Below, in pieces: positions 22,219 to 29,364 of a stretch of DNA of 34,938 nt. The stretch is taken from the NCBI GenBank assembly GCA_903901225.1, contig CAIUQE010000045.1:1-34938 (forward strand), written 5' to 3'. Position 1 is the stretch's first letter. Every line of letters begins with the position of its first letter. Position numbers and translations under genes: made by a program. The notes below the pieces were generated by a model that was not told where the DNA came from, did no database searches, and worked only from the letters and a program-made list of their open reading frames with translations. Source of the stretch: Candidatus Omnitrophota bacterium (lineage in GTDB: Bacteria > Omnitrophota > Gorgyraeia > Zapsychrales > Fredricksoniimonadaceae).

Positions 22219-23559
22219 ATGAACTATCCATTATGGGATGTCCCATTTATCGGCGGCGGTTGGGTGATCGGGATGATCGCCATTTTCCATGTTGTCATTT
22301 CGCAATTTGCGGTGGGCGGCGGATTGTACCTGGCGATGGCGGAGCAGAAAGCCCTGCGCGAAGGCCGGCGCGACTGGCTGGAGGTGGTCAAACTTCATTC
22401 GCGCTTCTTCCTTATCCTGACGGCCGTGTTCGGCACCGTGTCGGGCGTGGGCATCTGGTTCGCGATCGGCCTGGCGAACCCCGAGGCCACCAGCACGTTG
22501 ATCCACAACTTCGTGTTCGGATGGGCGATCGAGTGGGTATTTTTTCTCGTCGAGTTGGCCACCGTGGCCGTCTACTATTACACGTGGGGGCGCATTTCCG
22601 ACAAGCTGCACCTGCAGGTCGGCTGGCTTTACGCGGGGGTGTCATTCTTCACGCTGGTCATCATCAACGGCATCCTGTCGTTCAAATTGACGCCGGGCCA
22701 CGCCTGGCTCGCGGTCGCGGGCACGGGGCAGGAGGCGAGCCGTTTCTGGCAGGCTTTTTTCAATCCTGGTTACTGGCCGAGCTTCTTCCTGCGCATCGGC
22801 ATATGCTGTTCTCTCGCCGGGTTGTGGGCGATGGTCACCTGCAGCCGCATCAGCGACAAGACGCCCCAGCTGAAGGCTGAATTCATCCAGTGGACCGCGA
22901 AATGGCTCCTGCCTTTGTTCATCGCCATGCCGCTGTTGTTCTTCTGGTACCTGCACCAGGTGCCCGAAGCCCAGCGCCTGCTGTTGAAGCTCGGGGTCAG
23001 CACGGTCGCGCCGGGTTTGTTCACCATGGTCACGCGCATGGTTGTTGTCATTCTCGTCAGTTCCGTTACCGTCGTGGGTGTTGTTTATTTCTCCGCGTTG
23101 CGCGCGCCGCAGGATTTCAAATTGCCGCAGGCGATCGTGGTGGTTGTGCTCGCGCTGTGCATGGTGGGGTCCATGGAATACGTCAGGGAAATGCTGCGCA
23201 AGCCTTACATCGTCGTGGGGCACATGTATTCCAACGGAGTGCGCGTGAGTGCCGTCGACAAATTTAATAAGGAGGGTTACCTTGCCCACGCGCTGTGGGT
23301 GCGCGCGGGCGTTGCGGCGAATATGGCCCGGGGCGAAGCCATGTACCGCGGGCAATGCATGCCCTGCCACACGCTTGACGGTTACCGTCCGACCCGCCAG
23401 CTCCTGGCCGGGCGCGACCGCGCGGGGATCGGGAATTTCCTTGAGGTCCTGCGCGCGCACAAGCCCGATTCTCCCTACTTTGCCTTCATGCCACAGCTCG
23501 TGGGGACGGACGAAGAGATCAAGGACCTCGGGGATTATCTCGCGACACTTAAGCCATAA
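22219..23559 (+). CDS. bd-like membrane protein fused to a C-terminal cytochrome c
   Basis: 446 aa. Eight predicted membrane helices occupy about residues 12-335. The first contains His24 (MIAIFHVVISQFAVGGGLYLAM) and the third reads GWAIEWVFFLVELATVAVYYY, both recalling cytochrome bd subunit I. A hydrophilic C-terminal domain contains one c-haem site, CMPCH (380-384), with a likely axial Met424 in FAFMPQL. No cytochrome c1 or f gene is nearby, so this domain is a plausible acceptor for Rieske electrons. GGAG sits about 9 nt before the start, 14 bp after the cytochrome b stop. It could be a terminal reductase or a haem-bearing electron conduit; oxygen reduction is not shown. Confidence 0.8.
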   Translation: MNYPLWDVPFIGGGWVIGMIAIFHVVISQFAVGGGLYLAMAEQKALREGRRDWLEVVKLHSRFFLILTAVFGTVSGVGIWFAIGLANPEATSTLIHNFVFGWAIEWVFFLVELATVAVYYYTWGRISDKLHLQVGWLYAGVSFFTLVIINGILSFKLTPGHAWLAVAGTGQEASRFWQAFFNPGYWPSFFLRIGICCSLAGLWAMVTCSRISDKTPQLKAEFIQWTAKWLLPLFIAMPLLFFWYLHQVPEAQRLLLKLGVSTVAPGLFTMVTRMVVVILVSSVTVVGVVYFSALRAPQDFKLPQAIVVVVLALCMVGSMEYVREMLRKPYIVVGHMYSNGVRVSAVDKFNKEGYLAHALWVRAGVAANMARGEAMYRGQCMPCHTLDGYRPTRQLLAGRDRAGIGNFLEVLRAHKPDSPYFAFMPQLVGTDEEIKDLGDYLATLKP

Positions 23560-23573
23560 AGAAGCGATTAACA

Positions 23574-23599
23574 CCTTCCCCCGCGAAGTGTGGGGAGGG
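23574..23599. repeat. GC-rich hairpin (REP-like) between cytochrome and ABC genes
   Basis: CCTTCCCC (23574-23581) pairs with GGGGAGGG (23592-23599, one G-T pair) around a short loop. It resembles widely dispersed CCTCCCC...GGGGAGG palindromes. The purine-rich arm continues directly into the ribosome site of the following gene. Confidence 0.5.
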
Positions 23600-23613
23600 A
23601 CGGGGAGGGGGAT

Positions 23614-24360
23614 TTGAGCATTGATATCCTTTCCGTCGCGGGCCTGCGCAAGGAATACGGCGCGACAACCGCGGTGGATAATATTTCTTTCAACGTCGGG
23701 GTGAACGAGATCGTCGGGCTGGTGGGGCCCAACGGGGCGGGGAAGACCTCGACCATCAACATGATCCTCGGCGTCCTCGAGCCGACGGCCGGTGCCATTG
23801 CTATCGAAGGCATTGATCTTGCCACGGCGCGTTCGCGTGCCCTTCTTCATACCAATTTCGCGGCGGTCTACGCGCCTTTGCCGGGCAACCTTACGGTCAT
23901 GGAGAACCTGCGCGTGTTCGGCCTGCTTTACGGTGTCGCGGGCCTGGCGGGGCGCATCGAGGAATTGTTGCGCCAGTACGATCTCGAAACTTTTCGTCAT
24001 GCCAAATGCGGGGCATTGTCCTCCGGCGAACAGACACGCGTGAGCCTCGCCAAGGCCATGCTTAACGCGCCGCGCCTGTTATTGCTCGACGAACCTACGG
24101 CGTCGATCGACCCTTCGGCCGCGCGCGCGATCCGCGCCAGGATCCGCGCTTTCGCGGGGCAGGGACGGGCGGGCGTGTTGTGGACTTCGCACAACATGCA
24201 TGAGGTGGCGGATGTGTGCGACCGCGTACTGTTCATGTCGCGCGGCAAGATCCTGCTTGAAGGCGACCCGCGGACACTGCCGGCCCGGCATGGCAAGGCC
24301 ACGCTCGAGGATTTGTTCGTGGCGGTCGCCCGTGAACCATTGACACTCCATGGGGAATGA
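23614..24360 (+). CDS. ABC transporter ATP-binding protein (ABC-2 type)
   Basis: 248 aa. Walker A GPNGAGKTS, Q-loop region, signature LSSGEQTRVSLAKAM, Walker B LLLLDEPT, D-loop ASIDPSA and H-loop TSHN are all present. The signature is LSSGE rather than LSGGQ, as is common in exporter ATPases of the DrrA/NatA/CcmA group. The proposed start is TTG 23614, with GGAGG (23604-23608) 5 nt upstream; an in-frame GTG at 23590 lies within the hairpin. It is coupled by ATGA to the permease gene. The substrate is unknown; export of a lipid, polysaccharide or drug-like molecule is typical. Confidence 0.92.
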   Translation: MSIDILSVAGLRKEYGATTAVDNISFNVGVNEIVGLVGPNGAGKTSTINMILGVLEPTAGAIAIEGIDLATARSRALLHTNFAAVYAPLPGNLTVMENLRVFGLLYGVAGLAGRIEELLRQYDLETFRHAKCGALSSGEQTRVSLAKAMLNAPRLLLLDEPTASIDPSAARAIRARIRAFAGQGRAGVLWTSHNMHEVADVCDRVLFMSRGKILLEGDPRTLPARHGKATLEDLFVAVAREPLTLHGE

Positions 24361-25169
24361 ACGCCATGTCCTTTGATCGTGTTTTTGCCATCGTCTTGCG
24401 TCAATACTACCTCTTGCGGGGCAGCCCGGCGCGCGTCCTGCCGCTGTTCATTTGGGTCGCGATCGACATCGTGTTGTGGGGGTTCATGACGAAATACCTC
24501 AACAGCATCGTCGCGCCGGGAATGGGGTTTGTGCCCGCGATCCTGGGCGCTATCGTGCTGTGGGATTTTTTCATCCGCATCATGCAGGGCGTGACCATGG
24601 CGTTCTTCGAGGATGTGTGGTCGCGCAATTTCCTGAATATTTTTTCAACGCCCATGACCATTGCCGAATACGTGAGCGGGCTTGTGGCGTCGAGCGTATT
24701 GACAAGTTCCATCGGCATCGTGGTCATGATATTGCTGGCCACGCTGGTGTTCGGGCTTTCGTTCGCGGTCTACGGGTTGATGCTGGTCCCGGCGTTCCTG
24801 TTCCTTTTTCTGTTCGGTGTCGCTTTTGGTGTCATCGCCTGCGCGATGGTCTTGCGCCTGGGGCCGGCCGCGGAATGGTTCATCTGGCCCATTCCGGCGA
24901 TGATCGCGCCGTTCGTGGGGGTCTTTTATCCGCTCAAGGTATTGCCGGTGTGGATGCAGACCGTCGGGCATCTTCTGCCGCCGTCATATATTTTCGAGGG
25001 GATGCGCGCGATCGTGGCGGGCGGGACGATGCCGGTCATGCATATTGCCGCGGGCGGGGTTTTGTCGGTTGCCTACTTACTGCTGGCGTGCGGATTTTTT
25101 ACGCGCACCTACCATCACGCCTTGCGCACCGGGCTCATCGCGCGTTACAGCGCCGAGAATCTCGGTTGA
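24357..25169 (+). CDS. ABC-2 type transporter permease
   Basis: 270 aa with six predicted membrane helices (about 25-45, 58-80, 110-135, 140-165, 175-195, 230-250). The segment PPSYIFEGMRAIV before the last helix is characteristic of ABC-2 permeases such as DrrB/NodJ. It overlaps the ATPase gene (ATGA, 24357-24360); an in-frame ATG at 24366 is also possible. Its stop codon lies in the left arm of a hairpin shared with the convergent MFS gene. Confidence 0.92.
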   Translation: MNAMSFDRVFAIVLRQYYLLRGSPARVLPLFIWVAIDIVLWGFMTKYLNSIVAPGMGFVPAILGAIVLWDFFIRIMQGVTMAFFEDVWSRNFLNIFSTPMTIAEYVSGLVASSVLTSSIGIVVMILLATLVFGLSFAVYGLMLVPAFLFLFLFGVAFGVIACAMVLRLGPAAEWFIWPIPAMIAPFVGVFYPLKVLPVWMQTVGHLLPPSYIFEGMRAIVAGGTMPVMHIAAGGVLSVAYLLLACGFFTRTYHHALRTGLIARYSAENLG

Positions 25170-25185
25170 CCCTTGCCGTCAACCG
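25163..25185. terminator. Shared hairpin between convergent genes
   Basis: CGGTTGAC (25163-25170) and GTCAACCG (25178-25185) form a perfect 8-bp stem with a 7-nt loop. The left arm contains the TGA of the ABC permease and the right arm contains the minus-strand TGA of the MFS gene. It lacks a T tract on either side, so a bidirectional transcription stop is plausible but weak. Confidence 0.45.
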
Positions 25186-26438
25186 GCATTCGGCCGCAGG
25201 TCCTTCGTGCCAAATCTGAGTTTTCTTAATTGGGGCGCCAGGCCGGCAACGGCACCGACAACGACCAGTGTCAGGATGCCGCCGAGGGCGACACACGGCA
25301 CGGTCCCGATCAATGACGCCAGCATCCCGCTTTCCAAAGCACCCAGTTCGTTCGACGCGCAGATGAAGATCGAATTCGCGGCCGCGATGCGCCCGCGCAG
25401 CTCGTCGGGCGACAGGAGCCTTACCATGGAGCGGCGGATGACCATGTTGATCCCGTCGAACACCCCGCTCAGGAACAAAAAGCCCATCGACAGCCAGAAA
25501 TTTTTCGAGAAGGCGAAGCACAGGATGCTGATGCCGAACCCGGCGACGGTCAGCAGGAGGTTGCGGCCCGCGCGGCCCATGGGCGAATGGCGCGTGGCGA
25601 TGAGCGTGATCAGGACGGCGCCGAGCGAGGGCGCGGCGTTGAGCAGGCCCAGGCCCTTGGCCCCGACGTGCAGGATATCGTCGGCGAAGATCGGCAGCAG
25701 GGCGACCGCGCCGCCGAAGAGCACGGCCAGAAGGTCGAGCGCCATGGCGTAGAGCAGGGGCTGATGGCCCAGGATGAAATCCCAGCCCAGGCCGATGCTT
25801 TTGAGGAGGGGGACTTGCGTGAGCGGCCGTGGCCGCGGTTTGGGCGCGATGGCGAGGGTGAAGAGCCAGGAGAGGATGAAGCACGCGGTGATGGCGGTGT
25901 AGGACCCTGCCGCGCCCCAGCTGTCAAAGGCGAAGCCGATGGCGGCCGGGCCAATGACGGAGGCGGCGATCCAGACGCTGCTGATCCACGCGGAGGCGCT
26001 GACCGTCAGATGGCGAGGCACGACCTGGGCTTCGAAGGCGGTGTTGGCCGGGTCGGTGAACCCGCGGGCGATGCCGGCGAGGAAGATCACGCCGTAAAGT
26101 TCCAGCAAAGGCGCCGCGCCCTGTTTCAGCGAGAGCCAGATGAGCATCAGCGCGCACAGGCACGCGGACGCGCGGGTGATGAGGAGGATGGCCTTGCGGC
26201 TGAAATGATCGGCGACATAGCCGCCGACGAGCACAAGGGAGATCGCGGGGATGGCTTCGACCAGCCCCAGCCAGCCCAGCGCCATGGCGCTGTGCGTGAG
26301 GCGGTAGATCTGAAAGCCGATGACGACGGCCAGAGCGCGGCTGCCGAGCGTGAAAGCGCCCATGGCCGCGATGAACAGCCGGATGTCATTGACCTTCAGA
26401 GCGTCCGTGAAATGATGGGATTCAGTAGTGTTGTCCAT
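25179..26438 (-). CDS. MFS transporter (EntS-like exporter)
   Basis: About 419 aa with twelve predicted membrane helices. The loop between helices 2 and 3 has GGYVADHFSRKAILL, the MFS motif A, and helix 5 carries RGFTDPANTAFEAQVVPR in outline, as in EntS-type siderophore and drug exporters (PFAM MFS_3). A second A-like motif, SPDELRGRIAAANS, lies in the C-terminal half. I placed the start at 26438 (MDNTTESHHF); the open frame extends to 26510 but those residues do not look like MFS sequence. It is convergent with the ABC exporter. The substrate is unknown. Confidence 0.88.
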   Translation of the reverse strand: MDNTTESHHFTDALKVNDIRLFIAAMGAFTLGSRALAVVIGFQIYRLTHSAMALGWLGLVEAIPAISLVLVGGYVADHFSRKAILLITRASACLCALMLIWLSLKQGAAPLLELYGVIFLAGIARGFTDPANTAFEAQVVPRHLTVSASAWISSVWIAASVIGPAAIGFAFDSWGAAGSYTAITACFILSWLFTLAIAPKPRPRPLTQVPLLKSIGLGWDFILGHQPLLYAMALDLLAVLFGGAVALLPIFADDILHVGAKGLGLLNAAPSLGAVLITLIATRHSPMGRAGRNLLLTVAGFGISILCFAFSKNFWLSMGFLFLSGVFDGINMVIRRSMVRLLSPDELRGRIAAANSIFICASNELGALESGMLASLIGTVPCVALGGILTLVVVGAVAGLAPQLRKLRFGTKDLRPNAG

Positions 26439-26498
26439 GTCCGGGTTATAGTTATAACACAGAGGCGGGTTTTCACAAATGCCTGGTGCTGAATGTTC

Positions 26499-26527
26499 TT
26501 GTATGTACATATGTAATATGATATATT
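26499..26527 (+). promoter_or_regulatory. Promoter of the BrnT-like gene, apparently leaderless
   Basis: TTGTAT (26499-26504), 17 bp, then TATATT (26522-26527). The toxin ATG follows after 6 nt, so transcription would begin at or next to the start codon. Overlapping palindromes ATGTACAT (26503-26510) and ACATATGT (26507-26514) fill the spacer and suit autorepression. Confidence 0.5.
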
Positions 26528-26533
26528 CCCGGC

Positions 26534-26788
26534 ATGAAGGAATTCCGGTGGAGCGAGGTCAAGAGCTTGAAATTAAAAAAGGAACGCGGTGTGTCCTTCG
26601 AAGATATCATCGCGGGCAGGTTCCTTGGGATCGAAAAGAACATTTCACGCGACAATCAGTGGCTCATGATCTTTGAAGTGGATGGTTATACCTGGGTTGT
26701 GCCGTATGTTGACGGTGATGGCCATTATTTTCTGAAGACGGCATTTCCGAGCCGTAAACATATGAAAACGTATTTGAAAGGAAAGTGA
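26534..26788 (+). CDS. BrnT/DUF4258-like toxin
   Basis: 84 aa. The sequence MKEFRWSEVKSLKLKKERGV continues SFEDIIAGRFLG and ends with YTWVVPYVDGDGHYFLKTAFPSRKHMKTY. This is the compact RelE-like fold of BrnT/DUF4258 proteins, where ERGVSFEDI and PSRK are recurring features. The likely role is a ribonuclease toxin neutralised by the protein encoded 1 bp downstream. No ribosome site precedes the ATG, and the promoter geometry suggests a leaderless mRNA. Confidence 0.75.
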   Translation: MKEFRWSEVKSLKLKKERGVSFEDIIAGRFLGIEKNISRDNQWLMIFEVDGYTWVVPYVDGDGHYFLKTAFPSRKHMKTYLKGK

Positions 26789-26789
26789 T

Positions 26790-27044
26790 ATGCGTCATTT
26801 CAAACTGGATGCCGAGGAGAAACAGGTCATGGCGGCCATTGAGCGCAATGAATATGTTCCTGTCGGCGGCAAGGAATTGCACGCGGTGGCGGATTCGATC
26901 GCGGCCCGCAAAAAGAACATGACATTGACGATACGGGTCAACAGCCAGGACATCAATCGCATCAAGAAATTTTCACTGGCGAAGGGTATCCCTTACCAGA
27001 CATATCTTTCCGAGATCATCCACCGCGTGGCGGCTACGGTTTGA
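26790..27044 (+). CDS. Antitoxin of the BrnT-like pair (ribbon-helix-helix)
   Basis: 84 aa. The N-terminal half (FKLDAEEKQVMAAIERNEYV) would bind the toxin and the C-terminal half (MTLTIRVNSQDINRIKKFSL followed by AKGIPYQTYLSEIIHR) is a CopG/BrnA-type ribbon-helix-helix DNA-binding domain. Toxin-first order and 1-bp spacing are typical of this class. GGAAAGTG gives the ribosome site. It probably represses its own promoter by binding the palindromes at 26503-26514. Confidence 0.78.
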   Translation: MRHFKLDAEEKQVMAAIERNEYVPVGGKELHAVADSIAARKKNMTLTIRVNSQDINRIKKFSLAKGIPYQTYLSEIIHRVAATV

Positions 27045-27095
27045 CGAGTGATATTTTCTTGACCGTGGAATTGTTCGACTTTTCCTGCTTCTTAT

Positions 27096-27107
27096 TGTAA
27101 ACTTACA
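27096..27107. promoter_or_regulatory. Small palindrome upstream of the DUF4160 gene
   Basis: TGTAA-AC-TTACA lies about 50 bp upstream of the DUF4160 start, in an AT-rich stretch with no clear promoter pair. It is a possible operator. Confidence 0.25.
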
Positions 27108-27154
27108 TTGTTTTCACGGTATCGAATTTATTTACTTGAATGAGGGAATCTTTC

Positions 27155-27415
27155 ATGCCGGTTATTTCGAGATTTTATGGCATCAGTATCCTGATGTTCT
27201 TTCAGGATCATCATCCGCCACATTTTCACGCGAAGTATGAAGGGCAGCTTGGGGTTTACAGCATCCATGCCTGCCGCCTGATCGCGGGCAAGCTTCCGCC
27301 ACGCGCCACAAGGCTGGTGAGGGAATGGGCGAAGATCCATGAAGCAGAATTGATGAATGACTGGGCGATCGCCCAAAAAGAAGGCAAATTAAAAACGATC
27401 GAGCCGTTATTATGA
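27155..27415 (+). CDS. DUF4160 protein (toxin-antitoxin-like)
   Basis: 86 aa, complete DUF4160: MPVISRFYGISILMFFQDHH then PPHFHAKYEGQ, which is the family signature, and a C-terminal helical segment (ATRLVREWAKIHEAELMNDW). The start at 27155 is preferred with GAGGG about 8 nt upstream; an in-frame ATG at 27140 would add five residues. The stop overlaps the DUF2442 start in ATGA. DUF4160-DUF2442 pairs are common in bacteria and are regarded as putative toxin-antitoxin modules; activity is unproven here. Confidence 0.85.
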   Translation: MPVISRFYGISILMFFQDHHPPHFHAKYEGQLGVYSIHACRLIAGKLPPRATRLVREWAKIHEAELMNDWAIAQKEGKLKTIEPLL

Positions 27416-27657
27416 AAACTATCGTCGCCAGGGAAGTCATCGAAGCCAGGATCATCGGGGATTATACGGTAGAGCTTGTGTTTGACGATCTGAAAAGAAA
27501 AGTGATCGACCTTCGCAAGTATCTTGGCCGGGGTGTATTTAAAACGTTACTAGATCTCAAAAAATTCCGTCAAATGAAGGTTGATGCCGAACTTGGGACG
27601 ATCTGCTGGCCTAACGGCGCGGACATTGCCCCTGATACACTTTATTCAGATGTTTAA
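27412..27657 (+). CDS. DUF2442 protein, partner of DUF4160
   Basis: 81 aa. It has the DUF2442 pattern: VELVFDDLKRKVIDLRKYL, GVFKTLLDLKKFRQMKVD and the closing LGTICWPNGADIAPDTLY. It overlaps the DUF4160 gene by 4 bp, so both are made from one message. The role is inferred from the conserved pairing only. Confidence 0.88.
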   Translation: MKTIVAREVIEARIIGDYTVELVFDDLKRKVIDLRKYLGRGVFKTLLDLKKFRQMKVDAELGTICWPNGADIAPDTLYSDV

Positions 27658-27673
27658 TAGAAACAGACATTTG

Positions 27674-28612
27674 ATGCCACGCCACGCCGCCATTTTCTTA
27701 TTGCTGTTATCGACCATTTTTCTCCCCACCCACGCCCACGCCGCGCTCAACATCACAAAAACCGGCAACCTGACCGCCACCAATTTCGATGAGCTTGGAT
27801 TTGACCCGACCGGGTTGGTGGGTTATTGGCAGTTGAACGGGAATGCCAAGGATAGCAGCGGGTATCACAATGACGGCACGATTGTTGGCGCTACGGCGAC
27901 GACGGACAGGTTCGGGGTGGCTGGCCAGGCATTGAATTTTAATGGGAATTACGTAACTATACCGCATTCCTCAAGTTTACTCTTAGAAACAATAACAGTA
28001 ACTGTTTGGGTAAGATCAACAAGTAATGCATCGACATATCAGCAAGGAATAGTTGGAAAAGCTAATTTATATGGCGCCTCTGAGGGAGGTTGGATGTTGC
28101 GCAAAGGTAAGTATGGCGGGAGTGGATCATCTGCACCTAATGACAACAAGTTTTATTTCTCAACAACTTATTATCCCCGAGAAGTATATGTGCCATGTTC
28201 CAATGTAGCGTATACAGATAACGCCTGGCATTTTATAGTTTGTATTCACGATGGTGTTTCTTTTAACGAAAGTTTGTATGTTGACGGCGTAAAGCAAACT
28301 ATTGTCCGTACAGCTGGTGGAAGTTTGAACCCATTTATTCAGCCTGTGACGATTGGCAGAGCGTATGGTGACGCGTTTAATGCAAGTTATGAATCATCAT
28401 TCACGGGCCAAATTGATGAAGTTAAGATTTTCAGCCGCGTATTGAGTGCTGCTGAGATCCTGGCCATGTACAACCACGAAAAAGGCAAGTTCAGCGTGGG
28501 GAAGGATGGCACGGACAAGGCGGTGTCATTTGTGGAAGACCCCGCGCTGCCCGTCCAGATGCGCAGTAAAAAACAAAGCCTGACCGTCAAGGGGCATTTG
28601 ATACAGAATTGA
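27674..28612 (+). CDS. Secreted LamG/concanavalin A-like lectin-domain protein
   Basis: About 312 aa. A Sec signal peptide (MPRHAAIFLLLLSTIFLPTHAHA) is followed by a LamG-type jelly roll: GLVGYWQLNGNAKDSSGYHND, GQALNFNGNYVTIPHSSSL, ITVTVWVRS, and the closing FTGQIDEVKIFSRVLSAAEI, the family's best signature. It would bind carbohydrate or a surface partner outside the cytoplasmic membrane. No C-terminal anchor is seen. An in-frame ATG at 27650 is an alternative start; neither has a good ribosome site. The middle of the gene (about 27950-28420) is notably AT-richer than its ends, hinting at a mosaic origin. Confidence 0.8.
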   Translation: MPRHAAIFLLLLSTIFLPTHAHAALNITKTGNLTATNFDELGFDPTGLVGYWQLNGNAKDSSGYHNDGTIVGATATTDRFGVAGQALNFNGNYVTIPHSSSLLLETITVTVWVRSTSNASTYQQGIVGKANLYGASEGGWMLRKGKYGGSGSSAPNDNKFYFSTTYYPREVYVPCSNVAYTDNAWHFIVCIHDGVSFNESLYVDGVKQTIVRTAGGSLNPFIQPVTIGRAYGDAFNASYESSFTGQIDEVKIFSRVLSAAEILAMYNHEKGKFSVGKDGTDKAVSFVEDPALPVQMRSKKQSLTVKGHLIQN

Positions 28613-28623
28613 ATATGACGATT

Positions 28624-28659
28624 CACTTGTCATCCAATTGACAATTGGATAGTCAAGTG
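28624..28659. promoter_or_regulatory. Promoter and dyad operator of the phd-relE pair
   Basis: A symmetric element, CACTTG (28624-28629) with CAAGTG (28654-28659) outside and ATCCAATT (28632-28639) with AATTGGAT (28643-28650) inside, surrounds TTGACA (28638-28643). A -10-like TATTCT lies 17 bp further on, at 28661-28666. The antitoxin could bind here and block the -35. The same dyad could also terminate the upstream LamG message. Confidence 0.65.
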
Positions 28660-28686
28660 GTATTCTTGACGTGGAGGTGGGCACTT

Positions 28687-28971
28687 ATGATCACCGTTAA
28701 AGAAAACACGACACTGGTGGGAGTTTCGGAGATGCGCACGCGCATGGACGCTATCCTCGCGGCCAGTCGCACGGGTAAGGTTATTATTGAAAAGCGCCAT
28801 AAGCCGTATGCCGTCTTGATCGACGCGGGGCGTTTCGCGCGGATGGAAGAGCGGCTGGATGTGCTCGAAGACCTGGCCCTGGCCCGTTTGGCCCGGGAAC
28901 GCGAACGCGGCGCCAAGCCGTCCGATTATATCGATATTGAAACGGCGCTTCAGGGGCTTGCGAAGAAATGA
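28687..28971 (+). CDS. Phd/YefM-family antitoxin
   Basis: 94 aa. The N-terminal fold (LVGVSEMRTRMDAILAASRTG then KVIIEKRHKPYAVLIDAGRF) is the Phd/YefM DNA-binding domain, and the acidic, helical C-terminus binds the toxin. GGAGGTGG lies about 9 nt before ATG 28687, which rules out the longer in-frame start at 28645. It overlaps the toxin gene by 4 bp. Confidence 0.9.
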   Translation: MITVKENTTLVGVSEMRTRMDAILAASRTGKVIIEKRHKPYAVLIDAGRFARMEERLDVLEDLALARLARERERGAKPSDYIDIETALQGLAKK

Positions 28972-29264
28972 TCTGGCGCGTTCGATTGCACCGGCTTGTG
29001 CTCGCCGAGGATCTTTCCGTGTTGACGGTCCTCGAACAGGCGGCGATCCTCAAGGCGGTCAACAGGAAGCTCGCCCTTGATCCCGTGGCTTACGGCAAAC
29101 CGCTGACCGGGGAATATAAAGGTTATTGGCGCCTGCGCGTGGAAGATCATCGGGTGGTGTACCGCATTGTCAAAGATCAGGTGATGGTCCTTGTCGTCAA
29201 GATCGGCGTTCGCAAAGATGATGAAGTTTATCGTACGCTGGTTGGCCGATTAAAGAAATTGTAA
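28968..29264 (+). CDS. RelE/ParE-family toxin
   Basis: 98 aa. The C-terminal two-thirds show the RelE fold: DPVAYGKPLTGEYKGYWRLR then VEDHRVVYRIVKDQVMVLVV, ending in IGVRKDDEVYRTL. RelE toxins cleave mRNA at the ribosome. It is translationally coupled to the antitoxin (ATGA, 28968-28971). The basic and aromatic residues of the active region (R in WRLRVEDHR, K in VVKIGVRKD, Y in EVYRTL) are present, so it may be active. Confidence 0.9.
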   Translation: MIWRVRLHRLVLAEDLSVLTVLEQAAILKAVNRKLALDPVAYGKPLTGEYKGYWRLRVEDHRVVYRIVKDQVMVLVVKIGVRKDDEVYRTLVGRLKKL

Positions 29265-29271
29265 GGCACCG

Positions 29272-29293
29272 CTTCCGGCTTCACTTCGTTCCA
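29272..29293. repeat. 22-bp dispersed repeat, copy A
   Basis: The stretch runs CTTCCGGCTTCACTTCG then TTCCA. It differs by one base from 32787-32808, in another intergenic region. It is bracketed by GGCAC (29265-29269) and GTGCT (29295-29299), which can pair. It directly follows the relE stop. Confidence 0.6.
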
Positions 29294-29364
29294 TGTGCTA
29301 AACATGTTCCAAAATGCTAGAATTCTGTATTAAAACCTCCGTTTTGAATGTCCATAAAAAACTT

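Noticed and set aside
22642..24000. Minus-strand open frame of about 450 codons opposite the cytochrome and ABC genes
   Set aside because: It spans two well-supported plus-strand genes and their junction and has a low-complexity composition, so it is a shadow.
25587..26492. Plus-strand open frame of about 300 codons opposite the MFS gene
   Set aside because: The product is Gly/Asp/Arg/Glu-rich without any domain, while the minus strand encodes a recognisable transporter.
26439..26510. Extension of the MFS protein by 24 residues to a start at 26510
   Set aside because: The added residues (MYIQEHSAPGICENPP...) do not resemble an MFS N-terminus and overlap the divergent toxin promoter.
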